From Rhodospirillales bacterium (lineage in GTDB: Bacteria; Pseudomonadota; Alphaproteobacteria; ATCC43930; CGMCC-115725), in contig JAQGIC010000135.1 in assembly GCA_028288725.1 (NCBI GenBank), forward strand, positions 1 to 64,000: a DNA stretch of 64,000 bases. The letters run 5' to 3'. The position numbers and the translations under genes are program-made. This document shows positions 35,053-43,985 of the stretch, one piece after another (the first letter of the stretch is position 1; the number at the start of each line of letters is the position of its first letter). The notes below the pieces were generated by a model. The model ran no database searches. It saw nothing but the letters and a program-made list of their open reading frames with translations, and was not told the DNA's origin.

Positions 35053-36087
35053 ATGGACATACAGAGTTCGGGCGCCGACCGGTCTTGGGAGTTTTTCGAG
35101 GCGGCACGGGCTCATATGGCGCGGCAAGCCCACCCGGCGACGCCGCGCGTCTATGAAGTTTGGTATGCCTACGTGTCACGCCAGGAGGTCGAACTGGTCG
35201 AGCGGCTGGACCATGCCTTGGCCTTGGCCCATGCGGTACCGCTCGCCCTGATCGAGGCGCTGCACGAGGAATTCTTCGCGCGCGAGCGCCAGACCGAGGT
35301 CGTGCGCCAGACCGGCGAGAAACTGTCGAACGAACTGACGCGCATCCTGCAGATGCTGGCCAATGCCGGCCGGGACACGTCGAGCTTCGCCGACGCGCTG
35401 GAAAAGATCGCGGCACGCCTGCCGGCCGACGGCGAGTTGCGCAAGATCGTCGATACGATCGTGCTGGCAACCCGGCATATGGAGGCCAAGACCCGCCGCC
35501 TCGAGGCGGAGATCGAACGCTGCTCGACCGAGATCCGCACGCTGCGCCAGGGACTGGATGCCTCCAAGCGCGAGGCCATGACCGATCCGCTGACCGGCCT
35601 CTATAACCGCCGCGCGTTCGAAGAGCGGCTGCGCCTGGCCGCGGCCCATTCGATGGAAACCGATACCGAGATGGCCCTGCTGCTGTCCGACATCGATAAT
35701 TTCAAGCAGCTCAACGACACCTGGGGCCATCAGATCGGCGACGCCGTCATTCAGCTGGTGGCTTCGAGCATGAAGGAAGGACTCCCGCCCGGATCGATCG
35801 CCGCGCGCTACGGCGGCGACGAGTTTGCCGCCGTGCTGCCGGGCGTGTCGATCGCGGAGGCCGAGGCCATCGCCGACAAGACGCGCGAACTGGTCGCGAG
35901 CAAGCGCCTGAAGGATAGTATGACCGGCAAGCCGATCGGCCATATGTCGGTCTCGATCGGCGTCGCCGGCTATGTGCTGGCCGAACGCCTGGAAGAGCTT
36001 GTCTGGCGCGCCGACAAGGCGCTGTACGACGCCAAGGACGCGGGGCGCAACCGGGTCAAGACCAGGTGGGTGCCCGGGAACAAGTAA
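35053..36087 (+). CDS. diguanylate cyclase (GGDEF protein)
   Basis: The product has 344 residues. An N-terminal helical region (about 1-165) of unknown type, with a coiled-coil-like stretch before the catalytic domain, leads into a GGDEF domain (about 175-340): [22 protein letters not shown], and the intact active site R-Y-G-G-D-E-F. The inhibitory R-x-x-D I-site is replaced (P-P-G-S), so product feedback is probably weak. There is no signal peptide or membrane helix; it is cytosolic and presumably responds through the N-terminal region. It makes c-di-GMP. Confidence 0.92.
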   Translation: MDIQSSGADRSWEFFEAARAHMARQAHPATPRVYEVWYAYVSRQEVELVERLDHALALAHAVPLALIEALHEEFFARERQTEVVRQTGEKLSNELTRILQMLANAGRDTSSFADALEKIAARLPADGELRKIVDTIVLATRHMEAKTRRLEAEIERCSTEIRTLRQGLDASKREAMTDPLTGLYNRRAFEERLRLAAAHSMETDTEMALLLSDIDNFKQLNDTWGHQIGDAVIQLVASSMKEGLPPGSIAARYGGDEFAAVLPGVSIAEAEAIADKTRELVASKRLKDSMTGKPIGHMSVSIGVAGYVLAERLEELVWRADKALYDAKDAGRNRVKTRWVPGNK

Positions 36088-36092
36088 CCCAT

Positions 36093-36123
36093 CCGTCATT
36101 CCCACCTGCGCGGGGGATGACGG
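36093..36123. repeat. REP-like palindrome, single copy
   Basis: CCGTCATTCCCACCTGCGCG is followed by GGGGATGACGG; the ends CCGTCAT and ATGACGG pair. It is related to the elements at 4368-4472 and 52312-52396 and sits just after the diguanylate cyclase stop, where it could shape the transcript end. Confidence 0.7.
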
Positions 36124-36147
36124 CCGAATAAATCGGCCGACCGAGTT

Positions 36148-36672
36148 TCAACCTCTTTCCTTCTGCGACCGCAGCAATGGCGCCTTCAAGGCGTGGCGAA
36201 CCCAGTCGGGCGTCCGGTCGCCGCCCATGACGGCGTCGGCCAGCGCATCGTCGAAGCCGTTGCGGAACTGCATATCGAGCGTGTCGCCCACGCCGGTCGG
36301 CACGTTCATGTGTTTCAACTGCATGCTGCGGAATGGCCTGGCGGTCTTGGAGACGCCGGTCTGGAACGCCCGACGGCCCCGCATATAGGCGAGACCCAGC
36401 AGGGTCCACAGGCCGTGCCCCTCGAAGCGCGAGCCCTCGCCGTCGGCAACCTCGGCCGGATCGAAGATATCGGAACCGATCTTGGGCGCCACGCCGGTAT
36501 CGTCGTCGTCGTCGATCGCATCGACCGCCGTTTCCCAGTCCTCGAAATTCCAGGCCGACGTGTTGCCGGCCGAGAAATTGAAGCCGCGGCGCAGGATGAC
36601 GATGAATTCGGACAGGTTCTCGCTGGGCCGCGCGACCGGGTGATGCAGATGGTCCTTGGCGGAAACGCTCAT
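36148..36672 (-). CDS. hypothetical protein
   Basis: The product has 174 residues and the ATG is preceded by GGGAGGAGAG. The composition is soluble, with an acidic tract D-D-D-D-D near 55-59 and a central G-L-W-T-L-L-G-L-A-Y-M-R-G-R-R-A-F segment. I do not recognise a family. It is convergent with the diguanylate cyclase gene and upstream (minus-strand sense) of nothing obvious. Codon use and the ribosome-binding site support a real gene. Confidence 0.6.
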   Translation of the reverse strand: MSVSAKDHLHHPVARPSENLSEFIVILRRGFNFSAGNTSAWNFEDWETAVDAIDDDDDTGVAPKIGSDIFDPAEVADGEGSRFEGHGLWTLLGLAYMRGRRAFQTGVSKTARPFRSMQLKHMNVPTGVGDTLDMQFRNGFDDALADAVMGGDRTPDWVRHALKAPLLRSQKERG

Positions 36673-36755
36673 CAGAACTCTCCTCCCGATGCCCCCATTG
36701 GCGGGGGTCTCTCGCTACCAACGCCGTAATCCTACGCCGAACGCCCCCCTGACGG

Positions 36756-37682
36756 CTATGCTTCCAACTTGATCCAGGTCAGCTCGTGCTTGTTATGGAA
36801 CAGGTGCAGCACGCGCGAGCCCGGAATGGCGGCGAAGGCGCGCGCCGTCTCGTGATCGGTCTCGGCCTGAAACTTGATTGTGCAGATGAAATTGCGCACC
36901 AGCCCGCTCGCGAGCCAGGTCTCGACCAGGCGCAGCAGCCGGGCCGGATAGCAGATCACGTCGCTGCACAGGAAATCGATCGGGCCGACCTCTTCCGGCT
37001 TCAGCGCGAAGGCGCTCTGCTGGCGCTGCGTCACCCGCGGCAAGGCGGCGATGGCCGGATCCAGCGGCGCCTTGTCGATGCTCAGCACGTCGGCCCCCAA
37101 CTGCTGCAGCACCCAGGTCCAGCCGCCGGGGCTGGCGCCCAGGTCGAGACACCGATCGCCGGGACCGGGATAGCGCCGGGCCACGGTCAGCGCCTCCCAC
37201 AGTTTCAGGTAAGCACGATTGGGCGGTGCCTCTCTATTTTCGACGAAGAGCGCCTCGCCGTGGCGGAAGGGACTCGTGGACACGGCCGAGGCCAGCATCA
37301 GATCGGGCTCAAGCAAGGTCCAGGAGCCGAAGGGGGCGAGCGGGACCGGCGTCGGAAAGACCAGCGGCTTGATGCCGACATGGGGCAGAAGATCCTGGAT
37401 CAGCTGGGCCCGGCGGAAATGCGCCAGCGGCCACAGGCCCCAATTGCGCTGACGCGCCTTCAGCGCGCGGGCGCCATCCTTGATCGAGGCGATCGGAATG
37501 CGTTCGACCTGCGGCCAGATGTTCTGCGCCCAGGCCGCCGGCCGGACCGGGCCGGGCGCCAGAACCAGCCGGTCGTGGATTTCGACGCCGGGACCGAGTT
37601 CCTCCAGCAGCGGATCGAGGAAGCCGTCGGCGGCGAGATAGGCGGTCAGCGGATCGGTGTCGGGCGGGCTCATACCCGTCAT
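36756..37682 (-). CDS. RlmM-like SAM-dependent 2'-O-methyltransferase
   Basis: The product has 308 residues. The C-terminal half is an FtsJ/RrmJ-type Rossmann methyltransferase: the SAM loop C-L-D-L-G-A-S-P-G-G-W-T-W-V-L, then S-I-D-K-A-P-L-D, the C-S-D-V-I-C-Y-P loop with catalytic Asp, and F-I-C-T-I-K-F-Q with catalytic Lys. These match the RlmM family, which methylates C2498 of 23S rRNA in E. coli. The N-terminal half (about 1-150) is the THUMP-like substrate domain, somewhat shortened. Targeting of rRNA is inferred from the family. Confidence 0.8.
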   Translation of the reverse strand: MTGMSPPDTDPLTAYLAADGFLDPLLEELGPGVEIHDRLVLAPGPVRPAAWAQNIWPQVERIPIASIKDGARALKARQRNWGLWPLAHFRRAQLIQDLLPHVGIKPLVFPTPVPLAPFGSWTLLEPDLMLASAVSTSPFRHGEALFVENREAPPNRAYLKLWEALTVARRYPGPGDRCLDLGASPGGWTWVLQQLGADVLSIDKAPLDPAIAALPRVTQRQQSAFALKPEEVGPIDFLCSDVICYPARLLRLVETWLASGLVRNFICTIKFQAETDHETARAFAAIPGSRVLHLFHNKHELTWIKLEA

Positions 37683-37726
37683 ATACAGGGTTGGACCGGG
37701 CGACAGAACCGGTTCCGTCGCAACCG

Positions 37727-38110
37727 TTAGGCTTGCGTCGTGAGCAGTTTTTCGACCGTCGCGATGAAATCGTCCGGCGCGAACGGCTTCCGCAGGGTGG
37801 CCGAGGCGCCGAGGGCGGCGGCGGCGCGCAGATAGTCGCCCGCGTTGCCGATCGTGGCACTGCCGGAAATCGCCAGAATCGGCACCCCGCGATTGATCCG
37901 ACGGATGGCGCCGATCGTCTCGATGCCTTCCTGCTCCGGCATCACGATGTCGGTCACGACGAGATCGAAGCTCTGTTTCGTGAAAAGGGCGAGACCGGCG
38001 CGACCATCCATAGCCTGAAGCAAACTATGACCATTCGCTTCCAGTATTTCCGCGACGAGCGATCGGATGGTCGGATCGTCATCGATCACGAGCACGCGCG
38101 CCATCGACAT
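37727..38110 (-). CDS. single-domain response regulator
   Basis: This 127-residue CheY-like receiver has V-L-V-I-D-D-D-P-T-I-R (acidic pair and loop), the phosphoacceptor Asp in D-L-V-V-T-D-I-V-M-P-E and the conserved Lys in L-R-K-P-F-A-P-D-D. There is no output domain. GGGGGAGG precedes the start. It is upstream of, and in the same strand order as, a double-receiver protein and a CheX phosphatase, forming a signalling cluster. Confidence 0.9.
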   Translation of the reverse strand: MSMARVLVIDDDPTIRSLVAEILEANGHSLLQAMDGRAGLALFTKQSFDLVVTDIVMPEQEGIETIGAIRRINRGVPILAISGSATIGNAGDYLRAAAALGASATLRKPFAPDDFIATVEKLLTTQA

Positions 38111-38198
38111 TCCTCCCCCTGAATTAGTTCAACTCCTATTTGAAGTTGATTACTGAGCACAAGTCAACGTCCGGAACGCGCGACCGGGTCCGCCCCGA

Positions 38199-38948
38199 TC
38201 AGCCTCGGGCCGCCACGAACCGATCGACGATCGCGGCCAATTGGTCGGCCGAGAACGGCTTCAGGATATAGTCGTTGGCGCCGAGCGCCTTGGCCTCCGA
38301 CACGGCCGTCGCCGAAGCGTCCGAGGTCAGCATGGTGATATGGGTTTCGGGCGAGCGCTTGCGAATGCGGATCAGCGCCTCCATGCCGGTCTGGTTCGGC
38401 ATGTGAATGTCCAGGAACACGAGATCGGCCGGACGCGCTTCGATCATCGCCGCCGCCTGGGCGCCGTCCTCGGCCTCGCGGATGCGGAAGACATGGGGCA
38501 GGCTGTTGAGCGAGCGGCGCACGATCGAGCGGATCGAGCGGGCGTCGTCGGCCACCAGCACGTGGATCGGCTTCGGTTCCTGGGCCATCCGCTCGATCAC
38601 CAGCTTGGTCAGGCGCGCGGATTCGAACGGCTTGGCGATGAAGCCGTCGGCCTTCAGATCCTTGGCCTTCACCACCGTATCGAGCGAGCTTTCGGCGGTC
38701 AGCATCACGACATAGGCATTCGGGTCGAAAGCCTTGATCGCACCCAGCGCCCCGATACCGTTCAGGCCCGGCATGGTGATGTCCATGAAGACGAGATCGG
38801 CCAAATGCTGCTTGTAGAGCTGGACGGCGCTCTCGCCATCGCCCGCTTCGATGATTTGAATGCCGCGCGGCAAGGTGCCCAGCGCGTTTTTCATAATCGT
38901 CCGCACACTGCGCGAATCATCGACGATCAGAACGGTAAAGCCCGGCAC
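38199..38948 (-). CDS. double-receiver response regulator
   Basis: The product has 249 residues. GTG 38948 is chosen because AGGAG lies 7 nt upstream. It has two complete receiver domains and no output domain: first T-V-L-I-V-D-D-S-R-S-V-R with D-L-V-F-M-D-I-T-M-P and F-I-A-K-P-F; second V-L-V-A-D-D-A-R-S-I-R with D-L-V-F-L-D-I-H-M-P and Y-I-L-K-P-F. Each keeps its Asp and Lys, so both may be phosphorylated. A tandem receiver pair without output suggests phosphate buffering or relay, next to a CheX-like phosphatase. Confidence 0.9.
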   Translation of the reverse strand: MPGFTVLIVDDSRSVRTIMKNALGTLPRGIQIIEAGDGESAVQLYKQHLADLVFMDITMPGLNGIGALGAIKAFDPNAYVVMLTAESSLDTVVKAKDLKADGFIAKPFESARLTKLVIERMAQEPKPIHVLVADDARSIRSIVRRSLNSLPHVFRIREAEDGAQAAAMIEARPADLVFLDIHMPNQTGMEALIRIRKRSPETHITMLTSDASATAVSEAKALGANDYILKPFSADQLAAIVDRFVAARG

Positions 38949-39122
38949 AATCTTACTCCTGCGGCCGCTTTGCGGCCCTAAATCGATCCGGCCGCTCGAT
39001 CGAGCCAACCGTCATGCCTCGGGCGCGATCAAGGAGGACCGACCCAAACAGCCAACCCCAATTTCCTCACGCCTGCTCGATGGTTTCCGACAGCGGCCGA
39101 CGGGATTTTTCGGCTTCGAAAA

Positions 39123-39581
39123 TCATGAATCCTCGACCTTGATGATGCGGATGCGCAGGGGCGCGTCCTCGATCGTGAAATCCAGCTCCATCGCGACCCG
39201 TGCGCCGGGGATGGTCAGGTGGAAATGATCGCCGGTCGCGACCATCGGCAGCGAGATCTGCGTGTCGGGCGGCAGCTGATGCTTCAGACGACCGGCCATC
39301 ATGTTGGCCAGCTCGCCGACCACGTCGCTGATGTCCTCGGGCTGGGGATCGTCCAGCTGCAGGGCCGTGCGGGTCACGGACACGCCCAGGCTGACCGGCA
39401 AGGTCACGACGATGCCGCCGTACCAGGAGCCCTTGACCGTGACGCAACCCGACACCGAGGTTTCCGGCACCAGGTCGGCCGGCTCGCCGAACCGAGGCAC
39501 CAGCTCGACGCCCAGGAAGCCCCGCCAGACCTCGATCGCCAGGTCGATCGCCTCTTCCGTCGTGATCCCCAAATCCGACAT
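39123..39581 (-). CDS. CheX/CheC-family CheY-P phosphatase-like protein
   Basis: The product has 152 residues. The CheX signature is visible in E-D-I-S-D-V-V-G-E-L-A-N-M-M-A-G, where the E and N are the pair that dephosphorylates receiver aspartates. It is flanked by V-S-G-C-V-T-V-K-G-S-W-Y-G-G-I on one side and strand-rich segments on the other, as in the two-fold pseudo-symmetric CheX fold. It is upstream of the double-receiver gene on the same strand. Removing phosphate from those receivers is the simplest reading. Confidence 0.8.
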   Translation of the reverse strand: MSDLGITTEEAIDLAIEVWRGFLGVELVPRFGEPADLVPETSVSGCVTVKGSWYGGIVVTLPVSLGVSVTRTALQLDDPQPEDISDVVGELANMMAGRLKHQLPPDTQISLPMVATGDHFHLTIPGARVAMELDFTIEDAPLRIRIIKVEDS

Positions 39582-39721
39582 GCGTGCCTACCTTGTTCCT
39601 CCGGACACACAAGCCTTGCCCGACGATAGTAAAGAATTCTTTGAGCCTGGTACCGGCTCGGGGCAAACTCCCGTTCCCATTCACCACCGAGATCGCTTGT
39701 TCATGTCGACCGCCAGCCATC

Positions 39722-40684
39722 ATGTCTACTGAAGATCCGGCAACGATCGAGCCGTCCGGCATCGACTCGGCGGTCGAGCATCTGCGGAACGGCCGGCTGG
39801 TCGCATTTCCGACCGAGACGGTCTATGGCCTGGGCGGCGATGCGACCAGCGATCTGTCGGTCACCCGTATCTTCGCGGCCAAGGAACGGCCGCGCTTCAA
39901 TCCGCTGATCATTCACCTGCCCGACGTCGCCGCCGTGCGCAATCTCGTCGTGTTCGACGACCGGGCGAAGCGGCTGGCCGATCTGTTCTGGCCTGGCGCC
40001 CTTACCCTGGTGCTGCCGCGCCGGCCCGATTGCCGGGTCAGCCTGCTGGCCAGCGCCGGGCTCGATAGTCTGGCCGTGCGCATTCCGGCCCACCCGCTGG
40101 CCCAGCAGCTGCTGCGCGCCGTCGGCCGGCCGATCGCGGCCCCCAGCGCCAACCGGTCGGGACGGGTCAGCCCGACCACCGCCGCCCATGTCCGGGACGA
40201 ACTGGCCGACCGGGTCAGCCTGATCCTGGACGGCGGTCCCTGCCGGGTCGGACTCGAATCGACCGTGCTCGATCTGACCGGCGAAATGGCGTGTCTGCTC
40301 CGGCCAGGCGGCCTCGCCCAAGCCGCGATCGAGGCGGCGATCGGACCGGTCATGCGGGCCCAGCCGATCGCCGATGGCGCGGTGCGCTTGGGACCCGGCA
40401 TGATGACCAGCCATTATGCGCCGGGTCTGCCGGTGCGGCTGGAGGCGACCGACGCCCGGCCGGGCGAGGCGTTTCTGGCATTCGGCGCCCCACCCGCCGG
40501 GATCGTTCCGGCTCTGCAACTATCGGTCGACGGCGACCCGGTGGAGGCGGCGCAGCATCTGTTCGCGGCATTGCGCGCGCTCGACCGGCCCGAGTTTACC
40601 GGGATCGCGATCATGCCGATCCCCGAAGACGGCCTCGGCGCCGCCATCAACGACCGGCTGCGCCGCGCCGCGGCCCCGCGCTAA
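39722..40684 (+). CDS. L-threonylcarbamoyladenylate synthase (Sua5/YciO/YrdC)
   Basis: The product has 320 residues, starting at ATG 39722. The N-terminal TsaC domain has the R-N-G-R-L-V-A-F-P-T-E-T-V-Y-G-L-G-G motif, K-E-R-P-R-F-N-P-L-I-I-H, and P-S-A-N-R-S-G with the basic catalytic residues. The C-terminal extension (about 200-320) is the Sua5 domain, so this is the long form. It makes the precursor of t6A37 in ANN-decoding tRNAs from threonine, bicarbonate and ATP. It is followed by the FAD-oxidoreductase gene 52 nt later. Confidence 0.93.
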   Translation: MSTEDPATIEPSGIDSAVEHLRNGRLVAFPTETVYGLGGDATSDLSVTRIFAAKERPRFNPLIIHLPDVAAVRNLVVFDDRAKRLADLFWPGALTLVLPRRPDCRVSLLASAGLDSLAVRIPAHPLAQQLLRAVGRPIAAPSANRSGRVSPTTAAHVRDELADRVSLILDGGPCRVGLESTVLDLTGEMACLLRPGGLAQAAIEAAIGPVMRAQPIADGAVRLGPGMMTSHYAPGLPVRLEATDARPGEAFLAFGAPPAGIVPALQLSVDGDPVEAAQHLFAALRALDRPEFTGIAIMPIPEDGLGAAINDRLRRAAAPR

Positions 40685-40736
40685 AGTCCGATCCATGCTA
40701 GATTCCAAAAAAATGAAGATGGGTGAGGAGACGTCC

Positions 40737-42176
40737 ATGGCCGAGGTTCTCGACCGGATCAAGCAAGTGGTCGGGCCGCAGGGCTGGCTGGGTGACGCGA
40801 CCGACATCGAGCCGTACGAGCTGGAATGGCGCGGCCTCTATCGCGGCAAGACCACGCTCGTCGTGCGTCCGGCCAATACCGAACAGGTTGCCGAAGTGGT
40901 CCGGCTCTGCGCCGAAGCCCAGTTGCCGATCGTGCCCCAGGGCGGCAATACCGGCCTGTGCGGCGGTGGTGTCCCGAACGAGGACGGCCGCAACATCGTG
41001 CTGGCGCTGGGCCGCATGAACAAGGTCCGCGCGGTCGATCCGGCCAATTTCACCATCACGGTCGAGGCCGGCGCCATCCTGGCGGACATCCAGCGGATCG
41101 CGGCCGAGCACGACCGGCTGTTCCCGTTGAGCCTGGGCGCCGAGGGCACCTGCCAGATCGGCGGCAACCTGTCGACCAACGCCGGCGGCGTGCAGGTGCT
41201 GCGCTACGGCAACACGCGCGAGCTGACGCTGGGCCTGGAGGTCGTGCTGCCGGACGGGCGGATCTGGGACGGCCTGCGCACGCTCAGGAAGGACAATACC
41301 GGCTATGACCTGAAGCAGCTTTTCGTCGGCGCCGAGGGCACGCTGGGCATCATCACGGCGGCGACCCTGCGCCTGTTCCCGAAGCCGCACGCGAGCGCCA
41401 CCGCGTTCGTGGCGCTGCCCGACGTCGATGCGGTCATGCGCCTGTTCGGCCAGGCCCGCGCCGCGACCGGCGATCAATTGACCGCGTTCGAGTTGATCCC
41501 GCGCATCGGGCTCGACATGGCGATCGCCCATGTGGGCGGCGTGGTCGACCCGTTGGAGCAACCCTACGAGAATTATGTGCTGATGGAGGTCTCGACATCC
41601 AGCCCGCACGCCGACGTGGCGGCGACACTGGAAGGCCTGCTGGAGGAAGCGCTCGAAGCCGGCACGGTCATCGACGGCACGATCGCCGCCAGTGCCGCCC
41701 AGCGCAACGCATTCTGGCTGATCCGCGAAGGCATGGTCGAGGGCCAGCGGTTCGAAGGCGGCTCGATCAAGCATGACATCGCCGTCCCGGTCGCTTCCGT
41801 CGCGGAGTTCCTGAAATCGGCGATCGCCGCCGTCACCGAACGGCTGCCGACGATCCGGCCGGTCGCGTTCGGCCATTGCGGCGACGGCAACATCCATTTC
41901 AACCTCAGCCAGCCGCTGGGCGCCGACAAGGAGGCGTTCATGGCGCGCTGGGAGGAATTCAACGAAATCGTCCATGGCATCGTCGCCCGCCTGCACGGCT
42001 CGATCAGCGCGGAGCACGGCATCGGCCGCCTGAAGCGGGAAGAGCTGACGCACTACAAGGCGCCGCTCGAACTCGAACTGATGGCGCGCGTGAAGAACGC
42101 GCTCGATCCGCAGCACATCATGAACCCCGGCAAGGTCGTCGCAGAAGCGGCCTTCAACGCCCTCAAGCAAGGCTGA
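40737..42176 (+). CDS. FAD-binding oxidase, GlcD/D-lactate or D-2-hydroxyglutarate dehydrogenase family
   Basis: The product has 479 residues. ATG 40737 is chosen because GAGGAG lies 6 nt upstream; earlier in-frame ATGs lack it. A vanillyl-oxidase-type FAD domain (P-Q-G-G-N-T-G-L-C-G-G-G and G-A-E-G-T-L-G-I-I) is followed by the GlcD C-terminal cap with G-H-C-G-D-G-N-I-H-F-N and E-H-G-I-G-R-L-K. The H-C-G-D-G-N-x-H motif binds metal or substrate in D-lactate and D-2-hydroxyglutarate dehydrogenases. It transfers electrons from a D-2-hydroxy acid to ETF or quinone. The neighbouring acyl-CoA dehydrogenase begins 6 nt on. Confidence 0.9.
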   Translation: MAEVLDRIKQVVGPQGWLGDATDIEPYELEWRGLYRGKTTLVVRPANTEQVAEVVRLCAEAQLPIVPQGGNTGLCGGGVPNEDGRNIVLALGRMNKVRAVDPANFTITVEAGAILADIQRIAAEHDRLFPLSLGAEGTCQIGGNLSTNAGGVQVLRYGNTRELTLGLEVVLPDGRIWDGLRTLRKDNTGYDLKQLFVGAEGTLGIITAATLRLFPKPHASATAFVALPDVDAVMRLFGQARAATGDQLTAFELIPRIGLDMAIAHVGGVVDPLEQPYENYVLMEVSTSSPHADVAATLEGLLEEALEAGTVIDGTIAASAAQRNAFWLIREGMVEGQRFEGGSIKHDIAVPVASVAEFLKSAIAAVTERLPTIRPVAFGHCGDGNIHFNLSQPLGADKEAFMARWEEFNEIVHGIVARLHGSISAEHGIGRLKREELTHYKAPLELELMARVKNALDPQHIMNPGKVVAEAAFNALKQG

Positions 42177-42182
42177 CCCGAA

Positions 42183-43976
42183 ATGATCCCCTACAATCCC
42201 CCGCTCGCCGACATGCGGTTCGCGCTCGAGCACGTGGTCGATCTCGAAGCGCTCTCCGCCCTGCCCGGCTGCGAAGGCGCCGATCCGGATACGGTCGCGG
42301 CCGTGCTGGAAGAGGCGGCGAAGCTCGCCCGCGACGTGCTGGCGCCGATCAACATGAGCGGCGACCACGAGGGCAGCGTGGTCGAGAACGGCGTCGTGCG
42401 CACGCCCAAGGGCTTCAAGGAGGCCTATCGCACCTATGTCGAGGGCGGCTGGAACAGCCTGCCGTTCGAGGAGGAATTCGGCGGCCAGGGTCTGCCGGTC
42501 GTGGTGGCGCTCGCGGTCGCCGAGATGTGGAATTCGGCCAACATGGCCTGGGCGCTCTGCCCGCTGTTGACGGTCGGCGCGATCGAGGCGCTGCTGCGCC
42601 ACGGGACGAAGGACCTGCAGGAGACCTATCTGCCGAAGCTGGTGTCGGGCGAATGGACCGGCACCATGAACCTGACCGAACCGCAAGCGGGCTCCGACGT
42701 CGGCGCGCTCAGGACCAAGGCGGTCAAGGACGGCGACCATTATCTGATCACGGGCCAGAAGATCTTCATCACCTATGGTGAGCATGACATGGCCGAGAAC
42801 CTGATCCATCTGGTTCTGGCCCGCCTGCCCGGCACGCCGCCCGGCACACGCGGCATCTCGCTGTTCCTGGTGCCGAAGTTCCTGGTCAAGGAGGACGGCA
42901 GTCTGGGCGACCGTAACGACGTGCGCTGCGTCAGCCTGGAGCACAAGCTGGGCATCCATGGCAGCCCGACCGCGGTGCTCGCCTATGGCGACAATGGCGG
43001 CGCCGTCGGCTACCTGATCGGCGAAGAGAACAAGGGCATGGAGTGCATGTTCACGATGATGAACAACGCCCGCCTGAACGTCGGTCTGCAGGGCGTCGCC
43101 ATCTCCGAGCGAGCCTATCAGCAGGCGCGCGACTATGCGAAGACCCGCATCCAGGGCCGCACCATGACCGGCGGCAAGAGCGAGAGCCCGCTGCCGATCG
43201 TCTATCACCCGGACGTCAAGCGCATGCTGCTCGCGATCAAATCGCGCACCGAGGCGGCGCGGGCACTGGCCTATTTCACGGCGGGCCAGATCGACCGCGC
43301 GCGCCACCTGCCCGAGGAAGCCGACCGGACCAAGGCCCAACTGCTGGTCGATCTGCTGATCCCGCTGGTCAAGGCCTGGTCGACCGATCTCGGCGTCGAG
43401 AACAGCTCGCTCGCGGTCCAGGTCTATGGCGGCATGGGCTTCATCGAGGAGACCGGCGTCGCCCAGCATTTCCGCGACGCGCGCATTCTGCCGATCTACG
43501 AAGGCACCAACGGCATCCAGGCGATGGATCTGCTCGGCCGCAAGCTGATGCGCGACCAGGGCGCCGCCGCCGGCGCCTTCATCGCGCTGATGCGCGAGTT
43601 GGACGCCCCGCTGGCCGAACAGTCGGGCGACGATCTGGCCGTGCTGCGCCGCAGTCTGGCCGCCGGCCTCGACGCGGTCGAAGCGGCCACGAAGCTGCTG
43701 GTCGAAAGCTTCGCGGCCGATCCGGCGCGCGCGGCCGCGGGCTCGGTGCCATACCTGAACCTGTTCGCGACGGTCGCCGGCGGCTGGCTGCTGGACAAAC
43801 AGGCTTTGGCCGCCCAGGCGCAGCTATCGCAGGGATCGGGCGATGCCGGATTCAACGAGGCGAAGCTGATGACGGCCCGCTTCTTCGCCGAACATTATCT
43901 GACCCCCGCCGCCGCGCAGCTGAGCGCCATCGGCGGCGGCGCCACCGTCGTGGCGTTCGATCCGGGGCAGTTTTAA
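42183..43976 (+). CDS. acyl-CoA dehydrogenase, long form with C-terminal extension
   Basis: The 597-residue protein is about 200 longer than typical acyl-CoA dehydrogenases, matching the DmdC (methylthiopropanoyl-CoA) and related 600-residue class. The FAD-binding segments M-N-L-T-E-P-Q-A-G-S-D and I-T-G-Q-K-I-F-I-T-Y, and the catalytic-glutamate region Y-E-G-T-N-G-I-Q (about 440), are present; the C-terminal 130 residues are the extra helical domain. It probably oxidises a medium or branched acyl-CoA and passes electrons to ETF. It lies in an operon with the GlcD-like gene. Confidence 0.9.
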   Translation: MIPYNPPLADMRFALEHVVDLEALSALPGCEGADPDTVAAVLEEAAKLARDVLAPINMSGDHEGSVVENGVVRTPKGFKEAYRTYVEGGWNSLPFEEEFGGQGLPVVVALAVAEMWNSANMAWALCPLLTVGAIEALLRHGTKDLQETYLPKLVSGEWTGTMNLTEPQAGSDVGALRTKAVKDGDHYLITGQKIFITYGEHDMAENLIHLVLARLPGTPPGTRGISLFLVPKFLVKEDGSLGDRNDVRCVSLEHKLGIHGSPTAVLAYGDNGGAVGYLIGEENKGMECMFTMMNNARLNVGLQGVAISERAYQQARDYAKTRIQGRTMTGGKSESPLPIVYHPDVKRMLLAIKSRTEAARALAYFTAGQIDRARHLPEEADRTKAQLLVDLLIPLVKAWSTDLGVENSSLAVQVYGGMGFIEETGVAQHFRDARILPIYEGTNGIQAMDLLGRKLMRDQGAAAGAFIALMRELDAPLAEQSGDDLAVLRRSLAAGLDAVEAATKLLVESFAADPARAAAGSVPYLNLFATVAGGWLLDKQALAAQAQLSQGSGDAGFNEAKLMTARFFAEHYLTPAAAQLSAIGGGATVVAFDPGQF

Positions 43977-43985
43977 ACAGTCTCC

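Noticed and set aside
40698-43469. 923-codon antisense frame over the GlcD-like and acyl-CoA dehydrogenase genes.
   Set aside because: Same high-GC shadow effect; composition is non-protein-like and both sense genes are clear.
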